Below are positions 46,001 through 55,218 of a stretch of 64,000 nt of DNA, one piece after another. The position numbers and the translations under genes are program-made. This DNA is from Bradyrhizobium huanghuaihaiense (GTDB lineage Bacteria > Pseudomonadota > Alphaproteobacteria > Rhizobiales > Xanthobacteraceae), in contig NZ_VLLA01000005.1 in NCBI RefSeq assembly GCF_007830635.1, forward strand, positions 328,768-392,767, in the 5' to 3' direction. The notes under the pieces are model-generated. The model made no database searches and had not been told where the DNA came from. It saw nothing but the letters and a program-made list of their open reading frames with translations. Position 1 is the first letter of the stretch, and every line of letters starts with the position of its first letter.

Positions 46001-48969
46001 TGAACTATGGCAACCTTGTCCTTTCATGGACAAAGCCCCTCCAGCACGCGCGAGACGCGTTTCGCCGCGCATTTGAGGCGGCGAGCAACAGTGGCGATGT
46101 CACGTTCGCTGCCTTCAGCTGCGCCAGCCTGAATACAAATTTCCTTGCGGCGGGCGACCCGCTTGCAGACGCACAACGCGAAGCCGAGCACGGATTGCGG
46201 TTGACCGAGAAGGCGAAATTTGCGCTGATCGGCGACATCATAAAGCCGCAACTTGGGCTCATCCGGATGCTGCGTGGCCTGACGCGGCGGTTCGGCGCTC
46301 TTCACGACAACCAGTCCGACGAGCTTCGGTTCGAGCGGCATTTGGCTGCTGATCCGGCGCTCGCACTGCCTGAGAGCTGGTACTGGATACGCAAGCTGCA
46401 AGCGTGCTTCTTTGCCGGCGACTATGTGTCAGCCGCGGCCGCCGCAGCCAAGGCTCGGAGCCTACCGTGGTCACCACCTCAGCTATTCGAAACGGCGGAA
46501 TACGAGTTCTATGCAGCACTGTCCCGCGCCGCATGCTGGGATTTGGCTCCCCCTGAAGAACGGCAAGGGCACTTTGAAGCGCTGACGGCCCACCAGCAGC
46601 AGCTCGAATTGTGGGCGCAGAATTGCCCTGAGAGCTTCACGAATCGCGCTGTACTCGCCGGCGCAGAAATCGCCCGCCTCCAAGGCAGAGAACTCGACGC
46701 GGAGCATCTCTATGAACAAGCCATCCGCTCCGCCCGCGGCAACGGCTTCGTCCACCACGAAGGACTCGCTTACGAAATGGCCGCCCGCTTTTACGGCATG
46801 CGGGGCTTCGAAGAGTTTGCTCGCATCTATCTGCAAAAAGCGCGCGATTGCTATGTTCGTTGGGGGGCGGACGGCAAAGTGCGGCAACTTGAGGATATCC
46901 ATCCGCACCTCAAGGAGGTGAGATCAGAGCCTGGCCCCATGAGCACCATCGGGGCGCCGGTCGAGCATCTCGACCTCACTACCGTGATCAAGGTGTCTGA
47001 AGCGGTATCAGGCGAGATAGTCTTGGAAAAGCTCATCGAGACGCTGATGCACACGGCCATTGAACAAGCAGGCGCTGAACGGGGTCTGTTGATCCTGTCG
47101 CACGAGAACAACGAGCCGCGCATCGAGGCGGAAGCCACGACAACCGGCGAGAGAGTGACCGTCGAACTGTGCGAAGCAGCGGTGACCGAGGCTCTGGTTC
47201 CGGAATCCGTTCTCTATTACGTAATGCGGACCAGAGAGTGCGCTGTTCTCGAGGATGCCGCCTGCCAACCTCCTTTTGCTACGGACCCCTACCTTGGTCA
47301 GCGCAAGCCTCGTTCCATTCTTTGCTTGCCTCTGATCCACCATGGCAAGCTTATCGGCGTGCTCTACCTCGAGAATACACTGACGCCCCACGTTTTCGCA
47401 CCCGCTAGAGTTGCTGTTATAAAACTGCTCGCCTCACAAGCGGCAATCGCGCTGGAAAATGCGGCTCTGTATCGCGATGTCAGGGAACGCGAAGCGAAGA
47501 TCCGCCGCCTTGTCGACGCCAACATCATTGGGATTATCATCTGGGAGCTTGAAGGCCCCATTCTGGAGGCCAACGACGCGTTTCTGCGCATCGTGGGGTA
47601 CGACCGTGAGGATCTCGCCTCTGGTCGCCTGCTTTGGACTGCCCTGACACCGCCGGAATGGCTCGATCGGCACGAACGATGGTGGATCCCGGAACTCAAG
47701 AAGATGGGGAGCGTACAGCCGTTCGAGAAAGAGTATTTCCGTAAGGACGGAAGCCGCGTGCCGGTCTTGATTGGAATGGCTGCGTTCGACGAGCAACGGG
47801 ACCAAGGTGTCTCCTTTGTCGTCGACCTGACGGAGCGTAAACGGTCCGAGGAGGCTCTGCGGGAGAGCGAAGAGCGTTTTCGTACTCTCGTACAGTTCTC
47901 TTTCGACGTGTACTGGGAATCAGATGCGGACCATCGCTTCATCCGCCAGGAGTTCGCCGAAACCGTTGCTGACGCTCCCGCGTCGGGCTCTGAACTTGGT
48001 AAAACGCGTTGGGAAGTGCCCTACTTGGAGCCCGACGAGGAGGCTTGGCGCATGCATCGGGAGACGCTCGATGCCCACCTGCCATTCCGTGACTTCGAGC
48101 TCGCGCGCCCTACGACAGACGGCCGCAAGCGCTACGTCTCCGTCTCCGGGATGCCGGTTTTCGACAAGTCCGGCCAGTTCATTGGCTATCGCGGCGTGGG
48201 ACGTCACATCACCGAACAGAAGCGCGCCACGGAGGCCCTGCGCGAGATGCAGAGGGAGTTGGCGCATGCCAAACGCCTCGCCACCATGGGCGAACTCACG
48301 GCCTCGATCGCCCACGAAGTAAGCCAGCCGGTCGCCGCGGCATCCATGAATGCTGGTGCGGCCGCGCGGTTCCTTGATAGAGACCCGCCCGATCTCGAGA
48401 GGGTCAGGCAATCACTGGACTGGGTCATTAACGATACTGCGCTCGCCAGCGACATCATCCAGCGAATTCGCGATCTCATCAAGAAAGCACCGCCCCGGAA
48501 GGATAATTTGGATATCAACGAAGCCATCCGGGACGTGATTGAGCTTACCCGCGGCGAAGCGATGAAGAACGGCGTCTCGGTACAAGCGGAACTTGCAGAC
48601 AGCTTACCGCTTGTGGAGGGCGATCGTGTCCAATTGCAGCAAGTGGTCCTTAATTTGATTGTCAATGCAGTCCAGGCAATGGGCACCGTGGCGGACGACG
48701 CCAGAAGGGTGCTTATCACCACCGGTGAGGTCGGCCCGGATCGTGTTCTTGTCGAGGTGCAGGACTCGGGACCGGGGTTGGCAGTGGAAAATCTCGAGCA
48801 CGTCTTCACCCCCTTTTACACGACGAAGCCGAGCGGGCTCGGGGTAGGACTGTCCATCTGCCGTTCGATTATCGAAGCTCATGCCGGGCGCTTGTGGGTG
48901 ACGCCAAACCTGCCCCGCGGAGCGACTTTTCACTTCACCGTGCCGGTCCGTCCCGCAGACGCTTCCTGA
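43093..48969 (+). CDS. Trifunctional Ser/Thr kinase-like / AAA ATPase / sensor histidine kinase
   Basis: This is a 1958-residue cytosolic protein. Order: Ser/Thr kinase-like domain (about 1-265; 'HKDVKPAHIL' at 123-132, 'APEQTG', but no glycine loop, DFG replaced by GFG and the catalytic-loop Asn replaced by His); AAA/MalT-type ATPase (Walker A GYSGVGKSS near 326; Walker B 'LVLFLDDLQWVD'); a long helical TPR-like region to about 1280; GAF (about 1293-1465); two PAS domains (about 1468-1710); HisKA with His1741 in 'ASIAHEVSQPVAAA'; HATPase to the end. Proteins of this architecture are common in rhizobia. The ATG at 43093 fits the family; the frame is open from 42946. No receiver gene is adjacent. 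Confidence 0.9.
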   Translation: MDNRFQVLWEDDARIFCRALCPDSDTTCRAVLAVLPKAKHASSGILDRLAHEFELKDQLDGAWAMRPLGLEYDGGHPVLLLEYPGGQPLEQLLGAPMDIEPFLRLAIEIARVLNKVHQRGLVHKDVKPAHILVNCDDGRIRFTGFGIASRLVRERRTPGPPEFIVGTLPYMAPEQTGWMNRSIDFRSDLYSLGVTLYQMLTASLPFTAAHSMEWVHCHIARKPVPPSERLSTVPTAISAVVLKLLAKSAEERYQSAPGLEHDLCRCLHEWETERRIQDFALGQYDTPDRLLIPEKLYGRDREIEILLGAFDRMLKSGVPELVLVSGYSGVGKSSVVNELHRRLVPSHGLFAWGKFDQYKRDIPYSMLVEAFRSLARSLLSKNDVELANWRQAFQNALGANGQLVANLIPELRLIMGEQPPVPDLPPPQAQNRFHHVLRRFIGVFARSEHPLVLFLDDLQWVDAATLDLIEDLLTRTDLQYLMLIGSFRDNEVTAAHPLRRRLEAIENAGANLRQIILAPLAGEHISHLISDALGCDLLHAAPLAHLIHDKTAGNPFFVNQFLHVLAEEGLVRFDHDARCWCWDLDRIHAKGHTDNVVDLMIAKLAQLPADTQNTLRELACLGNFAETTTLSVVLGLSEQQVHAALWEAVRQELIEQQADAYRFVHDRVQEACYSLIPEHQRAALHLRIGRQLLAQTFGEKREKAIFALVNQLNRGAALITSRDERVQLAELNLTASLRARASAAYAASLNYAVTGAALLPYDCWERFQRLAFLLELHRAECEFVTGAVVEAEQRLQDLTTRISSATDLAVVARRRVDLYTALSKPDRAVGAGLSCLEQFGIRWLAHPSDDHVRQEYERVRSRLGNRAIEQVLDLPLMTDPLALAMLDLLTALMPPAFFTDTNLRSLVVIKAVDVSLEWGNNDASCVPYVMFGAIAGARFDDYEAGLRLSRIGTELVERRGFSLVQARTDLNYGNLVLSWTKPLQHARDAFRRAFEAASNSGDVTFAAFSCASLNTNFLAAGDPLADAQREAEHGLRLTEKAKFALIGDIIKPQLGLIRMLRGLTRRFGALHDNQSDELRFERHLAADPALALPESWYWIRKLQACFFAGDYVSAAAAAAKARSLPWSPPQLFETAEYEFYAALSRAACWDLAPPEERQGHFEALTAHQQQLELWAQNCPESFTNRAVLAGAEIARLQGRELDAEHLYEQAIRSARGNGFVHHEGLAYEMAARFYGMRGFEEFARIYLQKARDCYVRWGADGKVRQLEDIHPHLKEVRSEPGPMSTIGAPVEHLDLTTVIKVSEAVSGEIVLEKLIETLMHTAIEQAGAERGLLILSHENNEPRIEAEATTTGERVTVELCEAAVTEALVPESVLYYVMRTRECAVLEDAACQPPFATDPYLGQRKPRSILCLPLIHHGKLIGVLYLENTLTPHVFAPARVAVIKLLASQAAIALENAALYRDVREREAKIRRLVDANIIGIIIWELEGPILEANDAFLRIVGYDREDLASGRLLWTALTPPEWLDRHERWWIPELKKMGSVQPFEKEYFRKDGSRVPVLIGMAAFDEQRDQGVSFVVDLTERKRSEEALRESEERFRTLVQFSFDVYWESDADHRFIRQEFAETVADAPASGSELGKTRWEVPYLEPDEEAWRMHRETLDAHLPFRDFELARPTTDGRKRYVSVSGMPVFDKSGQFIGYRGVGRHITEQKRATEALREMQRELAHAKRLATMGELTASIAHEVSQPVAAASMNAGAAARFLDRDPPDLERVRQSLDWVINDTALASDIIQRIRDLIKKAPPRKDNLDINEAIRDVIELTRGEAMKNGVSVQAELADSLPLVEGDRVQLQQVVLNLIVNAVQAMGTVADDARRVLITTGEVGPDRVLVEVQDSGPGLAVENLEHVFTPFYTTKPSGLGVGLSICRSIIEAHAGRLWVTPNLPRGATFHFTVPVRPADAS

Positions 48970-49214
48970 TCATCCTCCTGCCCGTGCTTCTCCACGATAG
49001 GACGAGTCCGACTTCCCCAGGCGGCGAACACTCGCAGCAGGGCGGCGTCTGGAGAGTGAAGTCATGAATCCGGACGCAATCAGGGTCGAAAACGCAGGGC
49101 TGAGCGCGTATGCCGCGCCCACTCGATCTCTCGAAGCGGCCATTCTGCCGCGCCGCTGACTCGGCTTGTCGGAACGGTACACCAACAACCTTCGAATAGT
49201 GGTTGATCTCGCTA

Positions 49215-49270
49215 TGGTGGGCGCACCGCGGCTCGAACCTGGGACCCGCTGATTAAGAGTCAGTTGGTCT
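49215..49270 (-). pseudogene. tRNA-Lys(CUU) 3' fragment
   Basis: On the minus strand the segment holds an anticodon arm with loop CTCTTAA (anticodon CTT), a variable loop, a T arm with GGTTCGAGCC, and an acceptor 3' strand ending TGCGCCC-ACCA. The D arm and 5' acceptor strand are missing, and two T-stem positions do not pair. Such 3' fragments are typical att remnants of tRNA-targeted elements. A 16-bp piece of it (aagagtcagttggtct) is duplicated at 49255 and 49274. Confidence 0.7.
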
Positions 49271-49289
49271 ATCAAGAGTCAGTTGGTCT
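49255..49289. repeat. Short tandem duplication beside the tRNA fragment
   Basis: The 16-bp word aagagtcagttggtct occurs at 49255-49270 and 49274-49289, a 19-bp period. It duplicates the anticodon-arm side of the tRNA-Lys remnant. Confidence 0.8.
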
Positions 49290-49410
49290 CATCCCAAGAC
49301 GTCGCGTCATTGACCGAATATATCGAAAGTAGCTGCGCGAGTACATGGAAACTGCGCTTATCCGATCAATCCGCTCGCTTCAAAGCGCCTGCTCACATTG
49401 GCCTGCGCAG

Positions 49411-49517
49411 GATTTTTCTTGATCTCCCGGTGCACACGTTATGCACACGCCGCCGCTTAACCGATTGAAAACTTGAACTCTCGGTCCAATCCATCATGGG
49501 GGCGACAGAAAATCGAT
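49411..49517. repeat. Island right-end repeat, copy 2, with att core C
   Basis: This is the homologue of 42049-42156. The 16-bp core lies at 49485-49500. To its right the sequence runs into the original dusA start, so this is the chromosomal junction of island 2. Confidence 0.8.
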
Positions 49518-49536
49518 GAGACAGCATGGAAACCAT
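49485..49536 (-). pseudogene. dusA: Displaced original 5' end of dusA
   Basis: From an ATG at 49536 (or 49527) the minus strand reads MVSMLSHRFSVAPMMDWTE and then runs into island sequence, stopping at 49393. 'RFSVAPMMDWT' is the conserved DusA start, which the intact dusA at 17693-18766 now receives from an island. The original dusA promoter should lie at about 49540-49760. Confidence 0.78.
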
Positions 49537-49765
49537 ATAGACGTTCAAGTCCTCGCCGGGAGTAGCGGATTTCGCGGCAGCAGCGGGCCGGACCCAGGGG
49601 GCGCGAGGCAATCCAGCTGCGTCGCAAGGACGGAGCAAGCGGCAGCATCGCGATCCTCCAACACACCTTTCAAGGACACACCTCGGTATTCTCGCGGCGG
49701 ATTTCGCCCGAGCCTTGCATCTTCCCTTTGCCCTCTAGGCCAACAGGGCACAGGGACGACCGCAA

Positions 49766-50749
49766 TCACCATTTCAATGCCGCCGTACGCACAGGATGGT
49801 CCCAGAGCGCCGTCGTTTCGGTATCGAGCAGGCTGACGGTGAGCGAGCACCCGGCCATGTCCAGCGAGGTGACGAAGCTGCCGACGAGCGAGCGAGCGAT
49901 GCGCAAGCCGCGCTTCTCGAGCATCCGGCGCGCCGCGTTGTACATCAGATAGAGCTCGATCGTTGGCGTTCCGCCAAATCCGTTGACGAGCAGGAGGGCC
50001 TCGGCCCCGTCGCGCGCGTCGAGATCCTGCGCGATGGCCGTCGTCATCTCGTCCGCGATCACATCGGCTCGCTCCAGCTTGACGCGGCGACGACCCGGCT
50101 CGCCGTGAATGCCGACCCCCATCTCCATCTCGTCCTCACCAAGCGCAAAGGTCGGCGTGCCAGCGGCTGGGACCGTGCAGCTCGTCAGCGCCACCCCCAT
50201 CGAGCGCGTGCGCGCATTGACACGCTCGCCGAGCGCAACGCAGCCCTCGAGGTCAGCACCCTTTTCGGCGGCCGCGCCGACAATCTTCTCGACGATCAAT
50301 GTGCCCGCCACGCCGCGACGCCCGATACTGTGGGTCGAGCTCTCGACCGCGACGTCATCATCCGTCACGATCGTGGCCATACGGCCCTCAGCAATCTCGG
50401 CCGCCATCTCGAAGTTCATGCGATCTCCCGCATAGTTCTTGACGATGAACAGCACACCGGCGTCCCCCGCAACCGCCTGAGCAGCCTCGACGATCTGGTC
50501 CGGCGTCGGCGAGGTAAAAACCTGTCCCGGGCAGGCGGCGTCGAGCATGCCATAGCCGACGAAACCGGCATGCAGCGGCTCATGCCCGCTGCCACCGCCC
50601 GACACGAGCGCGACCTTCCGGGGGCTTAGCTCGCGGCGTCGCACGAATTTCCGCTCCGGTCCGAGCGCGACGAGATCGGCATGCGCAGTCGCAAACCCGT
50701 CAAGGCTTTCCGCGAGCACGCCGTCGACCGAATTGATGAACTTCTTCAT
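49766..50749 (-). CDS. dhaK: PEP-dependent dihydroxyacetone kinase, DhaK subunit
   Basis: This 327-residue protein is the substrate-binding subunit of the bacterial DHA kinase. '[20 protein letters not shown]' lies near 50-69 and the hemiaminal-forming His215 in 'GVGIHGEPG', with '[19 protein letters not shown]' between. It forms a covalent adduct with dihydroxyacetone or a related ketose while DhaL transfers phosphate. GGGAGGAG precedes the ATG. It is the last gene of the operon, separated from dhaL and dhaM by four other genes' worth of DNA. Confidence 0.95.
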   Translation of the reverse strand: MKKFINSVDGVLAESLDGFATAHADLVALGPERKFVRRRELSPRKVALVSGGGSGHEPLHAGFVGYGMLDAACPGQVFTSPTPDQIVEAAQAVAGDAGVLFIVKNYAGDRMNFEMAAEIAEGRMATIVTDDDVAVESSTHSIGRRGVAGTLIVEKIVGAAAEKGADLEGCVALGERVNARTRSMGVALTSCTVPAAGTPTFALGEDEMEMGVGIHGEPGRRRVKLERADVIADEMTTAIAQDLDARDGAEALLLVNGFGGTPTIELYLMYNAARRMLEKRGLRIARSLVGSFVTSLDMAGCSLTVSLLDTETTALWDHPVRTAALKW

Positions 50750-50797
50750 TGTCTCCTCCCCGCTTCCTGCCCTTTTTCCTTCCCTTGGCCTCGCGCC

Positions 50798-51220
50798 TTA
50801 TTTTTCCCGCATGATAGCAATCAGGCGCCGCGCGAATTCCTGGAGCAGCGCATCGAGCTCGGCGTTCCGCTTGGCGCTACCGAGATCCGGCAAATGCAGA
50901 GTCAACGTCCGCTCGTGCGATCCTTCGGTCAGCCGGCCGACCCGGCGCGGATGTGCGCGCGCATAAGCGCGAAGAAAAGCGGCCTTCGCCTGCGGAGGGA
51001 AGTGGCAGACATCGAAGATCGTATTGAGATGCTGCACAGGAATCGGCACCGGATAAGCGGGATTGCTGATCTGGCTGACGAAGCTGCGATTCTTGCCCAT
51101 GGCATGCGCAAGACGAAGCCGCATGCCGGACGGCCGGCTCTCAAGCACCTCCTTGAAGATGCGCTTGTAAATCGCCACAGCACCGGCTTCCGCCGGTTCA
51201 TCGATCGCCGTGTCAGCCAA
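50798..51220 (-). CDS. Small helix-turn-helix-like protein in the dha operon
   Basis: This 140-residue protein has a central segment like an XRE-type helix-turn-helix ('RLRLAHAMGKNRSFVSQISN') followed by 'IFDVCHFPPQAKAAFLRAYA'. The C-terminal third ('LTLHLPDLGSAKRNAELDAL') is probably helical. It could be the operon regulator or an adaptor of the phosphorelay; I do not recognise the family. The TTG at 51220 has GGAGG five bases upstream; a GTG at 51226 is the alternative. It overlaps the Enzyme I gene by eight bases. Confidence 0.75.
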   Translation of the reverse strand: MADTAIDEPAEAGAVAIYKRIFKEVLESRPSGMRLRLAHAMGKNRSFVSQISNPAYPVPIPVQHLNTIFDVCHFPPQAKAAFLRAYARAHPRRVGRLTEGSHERTLTLHLPDLGSAKRNAELDALLQEFARRLIAIMREK

Positions 51221-52832
51221 GGCCACCTCCGCCGCTCAGCCGGTCGATGGTCTGCTTGATCTGCGCAAGCGCCGACGCATTCACCGAAAGCTCGCGTAAG
51301 CCGCAGTTCAGCAATGCGGGGAGACAGCGCGGATCGCCAGCCATGTCGCCACACAGGCTGACGCTGATCCCGGCGCGCCGCCCATGCTCCGCGGTCCGCG
51401 CGATCAGTTCGAGCACGGCCGGATGCAGCGGATCCATCAAGGGGGCGAGCTCTCCATTGGAACGATCGCAGGCAAGGACATATTGCGCGAGATCGTTCGA
51501 GCCGATCGAGAAGAAGCCGGCCTTGAAGCTCGCGATCGCCAGGGCTGCCGCCGGGACTTCGACCATGATTCCCAGCTCGGGAAGCATCGCGGCAATGCCC
51601 TCCGCCCGCAAGCGCTGCACGACGTCGGAAAACAGCTTCCGTCCGGCCTCGAGCTCGTCCGCCGATGTGACCATCGGAAACATGACCTTGAGATTTCCAT
51701 GCACCGCGGCGCGCGCCAGTGCGCGGAGTTGGACGGCAAATATCTCGGGGCGGGCCAGGCAAAGCCGCAAGCCGCGAACCCCGAGGAACGGATTGGCTTC
51801 GCCGTCCCGCGTGAAGCCGGCGATGGGCTTGTCGCCGCCTGCGTCAAAGGTACGAATAGTGACCGGGCGCCGGTCGGCCCAACGCAACACCGCATCGTAG
51901 GCCCGCAACTGCGTTTCCTCGTCGGGCAGGCCGCCCTGCTCCGTCAGCAGAAACTCGGTGCGCATGAGGCCGATGCCATCGGCATATTGCGCGTCGGCGT
52001 GCTCGAGATCGTCGACGCGCTGGATATTGATGAGCAGCTTGATCCGCTCGCCGCGCCATGATGCCGTCGGCCGTCGCAGAATCGCGCGCGCAGACGCCCT
52101 GCTCTTGCGATGGCTTTCGTGCCGCTTTTCGAACAGGCGGACCTGCTCGGCGCTGGGATCGAGTTCGAGCGTCGCGCCTTCACCATCGAGCAGCGCGGTC
52201 GCTCCGACGTCTGGAATGGCGCCGAGTTGCACGACCATGGGAATACCCCGCGCGCGCGCCAGCATCGCGACGTGGCTCGTGGGACTGCCACGCAAGAGCG
52301 CCAGACCACCGCCACCGGACCAGTCGATCTCAAGGAATCGCGAGGGCGGCAGATCGTCGGCGCAGACGACGGCACCGCTCGGAATTTCCAGCGCCTGCCC
52401 CCCATCGCCCCGCAAGATGTTGATCACGCGGTCGCGCAGGTCCGCAAGGTCCGAAGAGCGCGCCTTCAAATACTCGTCCGCCGCTGAATTGTAATCCGCG
52501 ATCTGCGTGTCGAGCGCCGAACGCCATGCGACGTCAGCCGCATTCCCCTCGCCGATCGACGCGAAAATGGCCTCGATGAAATCCTCGTCCTCCAGGAGCG
52601 CGACCTGGAATTCGAGAATTTGCGCCGCCTCGCCGCCGGCTATCCCGGCCAAATCCGCGATCTGCCCGCTTGCCGTGTCGATCGCAGCACGAAGGGCAAG
52701 CGCTTCTTCAGCGAGGTTACCCGCGACACGCTCGCCGTTGGTATCGGCGTCGACCCGGACGAACGGACCGTGGGCAAAGCCGATCGAGGCGGTCCTGCCG
52801 CGGTAGGCCAACCCTGTCGCGCCAACCTGCAT
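51213..52832 (-). CDS. PEP-protein phosphotransferase (Enzyme I)
   Basis: This 539-residue EI takes phosphate from PEP and passes it to HPr. Visible are the N-terminal helical HPr-binding domain, the phospho-His187 in 'LRGSPTSHVAMLARARGIP', the PEP-binding barrel with 'IGLMRTEFLL', 'TIRTFDAGGDKP', 'NPFLGVRGLRL', 'GFFSIGSNDLAQYVLACDR' and the active-site Cys in 'SVSLCGDMAGDP'. No GAF/NTR domain is attached, unlike PtsP. The ATG at 52832 lies four bases after the HPr stop. It is dedicated to the DHA kinase relay by position. Confidence 0.93.
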   Translation of the reverse strand: MQVGATGLAYRGRTASIGFAHGPFVRVDADTNGERVAGNLAEEALALRAAIDTASGQIADLAGIAGGEAAQILEFQVALLEDEDFIEAIFASIGEGNAADVAWRSALDTQIADYNSAADEYLKARSSDLADLRDRVINILRGDGGQALEIPSGAVVCADDLPPSRFLEIDWSGGGGLALLRGSPTSHVAMLARARGIPMVVQLGAIPDVGATALLDGEGATLELDPSAEQVRLFEKRHESHRKSRASARAILRRPTASWRGERIKLLINIQRVDDLEHADAQYADGIGLMRTEFLLTEQGGLPDEETQLRAYDAVLRWADRRPVTIRTFDAGGDKPIAGFTRDGEANPFLGVRGLRLCLARPEIFAVQLRALARAAVHGNLKVMFPMVTSADELEAGRKLFSDVVQRLRAEGIAAMLPELGIMVEVPAAALAIASFKAGFFSIGSNDLAQYVLACDRSNGELAPLMDPLHPAVLELIARTAEHGRRAGISVSLCGDMAGDPRCLPALLNCGLRELSVNASALAQIKQTIDRLSGGGGLG

Positions 52833-52836
52833 GCTG

Positions 52837-53136
52837 CTAAGTCCCGTCCGGAAAATCGCTTGCAATCAGATCGACCAGCGCGGCGACGGCGACCTCTGCG
52901 TCACTGCCTGACGCCCTGATCTCGATCGTGCTGCCGCGGGCCGCGCGCATCGCCATGATCTTGACGACGCTCTTGGCGTTGATCCACTCGGCCGCGCCTG
53001 CGACCCGCACGGAAATCTGCGCCTGGAACTTCTTGGCGAGCTTAGTCAGCTTGACCGCCGGGCGCGCGTGCATGCCCACTGCGTGCACCAGCCGCACATT
53101 GCCGGTGAAAATCTGTCCGTCCGCTTTGTCCAGCAT
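52837..53136 (-). CDS. HPr-type phosphocarrier protein
   Basis: This 99-residue HPr has the phosphorylation site His23 in 'VGMHARPAVKL' and the region 'WINAKSVVKIMAMRAARGS' where the regulatory Ser is usually found (here 'NAKSV'). It carries phosphate from EI to DhaM. In related bacteria the HPr part is often fused to DhaM; here it is a separate gene between EI and dhaM. Confidence 0.93.
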   Translation of the reverse strand: MLDKADGQIFTGNVRLVHAVGMHARPAVKLTKLAKKFQAQISVRVAGAAEWINAKSVVKIMAMRAARGSTIEIRASGSDAEVAVAALVDLIASDFPDGT

Positions 53137-53167
53137 ACCTATATTCCATCTTCGCTTCGCCGACGTC

Positions 53168-53560
53168 TCAGTCGGCAGAGAGTTCCTCGGCCACGGCCTT
53201 CACCTGGGCCAATGAGCTGCCGCCTGCCGCCTCGGTCGCCGCCATCACGGCCCCCTCGACGATCGGTGCGTTGCATACGACAACGAGATCGCGCCGCGCA
53301 GGCTCCAGCATCTCGACCGCCATTTCGCTGTTGGTTTCGGCCCCGCCGAGGTCGACGAGGATCGCGACACCCTTGGCGGACCAAGCATCATTGATGGCGT
53401 CGATGATAAGGGAGACGCTGGTGCCCAATCCACCATCGGGATTGCCGCCGCAGAACGCCACCTTGACCTCGCTACCGACCATCTGCCTCACCATGTCGGC
53501 GGTGCCCTTGGCGATGTCCTTCGAATGCGAGACGATCACGATACCCACAGTGTCGGTCAT
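53168..53560 (-). CDS. dhaM: DHA kinase phosphotransferase subunit DhaM
   Basis: This 130-residue EIIA-man-like domain has the active His12 in 'GIVIVSHSKDIAKG', plus 'GGNPDGGLGTSVSLIIDAI' and 'VAILVDLGGAETNSEMAVEML'. It rephosphorylates ADP bound in DhaL. It is a single-domain DhaM, without the HPr and EI-like extensions of the E. coli protein, and those functions are encoded by the next two genes. The start overlaps the dhaL stop (ATGA). Confidence 0.93.
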   Translation of the reverse strand: MTDTVGIVIVSHSKDIAKGTADMVRQMVGSEVKVAFCGGNPDGGLGTSVSLIIDAINDAWSAKGVAILVDLGGAETNSEMAVEMLEPARRDLVVVCNAPIVEGAVMAATEAAGGSSLAQVKAVAEELSAD

Positions 53561-54180
53561 TGCTGTCCCTCCAGGCTCGCGCAGACCGCCTGCACGAGAA
53601 CGCAACTCGAACGTGCCCCGGGATCAACATGCCCGACGCTGCGCGGTCCCAGGAACGACGCCCGCCCCTTGGTGGCTTGCATCGGCGCAGTCCGCTCGAC
53701 AGCTTCGGCTGCAGTTGTCCGGACCCGCGCGATCAGGTCAGGTTGGCCGGCGGCCGTCTTCAGCGTCTCCAGGACGGGAACGAGAACGTCGAGCATCGTC
53801 TTCTCGCCGGCCTGCGAGCGGCCCCGTGCGCTCACCGCGTTCACGCCGCTGCCGAAGACGTCAGCGAGATCGTCCGGCAAGTGCCTGTCGTGCGAGAGCG
53901 CTTCGCCGGCGGCGAGAAAGAAACTGCCGTAAAGCGGCCCCGACGCGCCGCCGACCGTCATCACCAGGGTCTTGCCGATCGTCTTCAGCGCCTCGTCGAG
54001 CGGTTGCGTGGATATGGCGTCGAGCTTGCCGAGCACGGCTTCGAACCCGCGCTTCATGTTTATTCCGTGATCGCCGTCGCCAATCGCCTGATCCAGGCTT
54101 GTAAGCTCCGGCGCGCTGGCGATGACCTGCTCTGCGGCCACCTTGACCAACGACTTGAACGTTTCGGGTTGCAGCGACAT
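53557..54180 (-). CDS. dhaL: DHA kinase ADP-binding subunit DhaL
   Basis: This 207-residue helical protein has the Mg-ADP motif 'IGDGDHGINMKRG' (Asp35, Asp37, His38 region), 'VGGASGPLYGSFF' and 'GEKTMLDVLVP'. The bound nucleotide is a permanent cofactor re-charged by DhaM. It starts 13 bp after the ABC ATPase gene, joining the transporter and the kinase into one operon. Confidence 0.94.
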   Translation of the reverse strand: MSLQPETFKSLVKVAAEQVIASAPELTSLDQAIGDGDHGINMKRGFEAVLGKLDAISTQPLDEALKTIGKTLVMTVGGASGPLYGSFFLAAGEALSHDRHLPDDLADVFGSGVNAVSARGRSQAGEKTMLDVLVPVLETLKTAAGQPDLIARVRTTAAEAVERTAPMQATKGRASFLGPRSVGHVDPGARSSCVLVQAVCASLEGQQ

Positions 54181-54192
54181 CGAACGAATCCT

Positions 54193-55210
<1,018 letters not shown>

Positions 55211-55218
<8 letters not shown>

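Larger units (their letters stand above)
42124..49500. mobile_element. Putative dusA-integrated genomic island 2
   Basis: Bounded by identical dusA cores at 42124 and 49485, this 7.4-kb segment carries essentially one intact gene, the large kinase fusion, plus remnants including part of a tRNA-Lys. Its right end is homologous to that of island 1. No integrase is recognisable. Confidence 0.62.
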
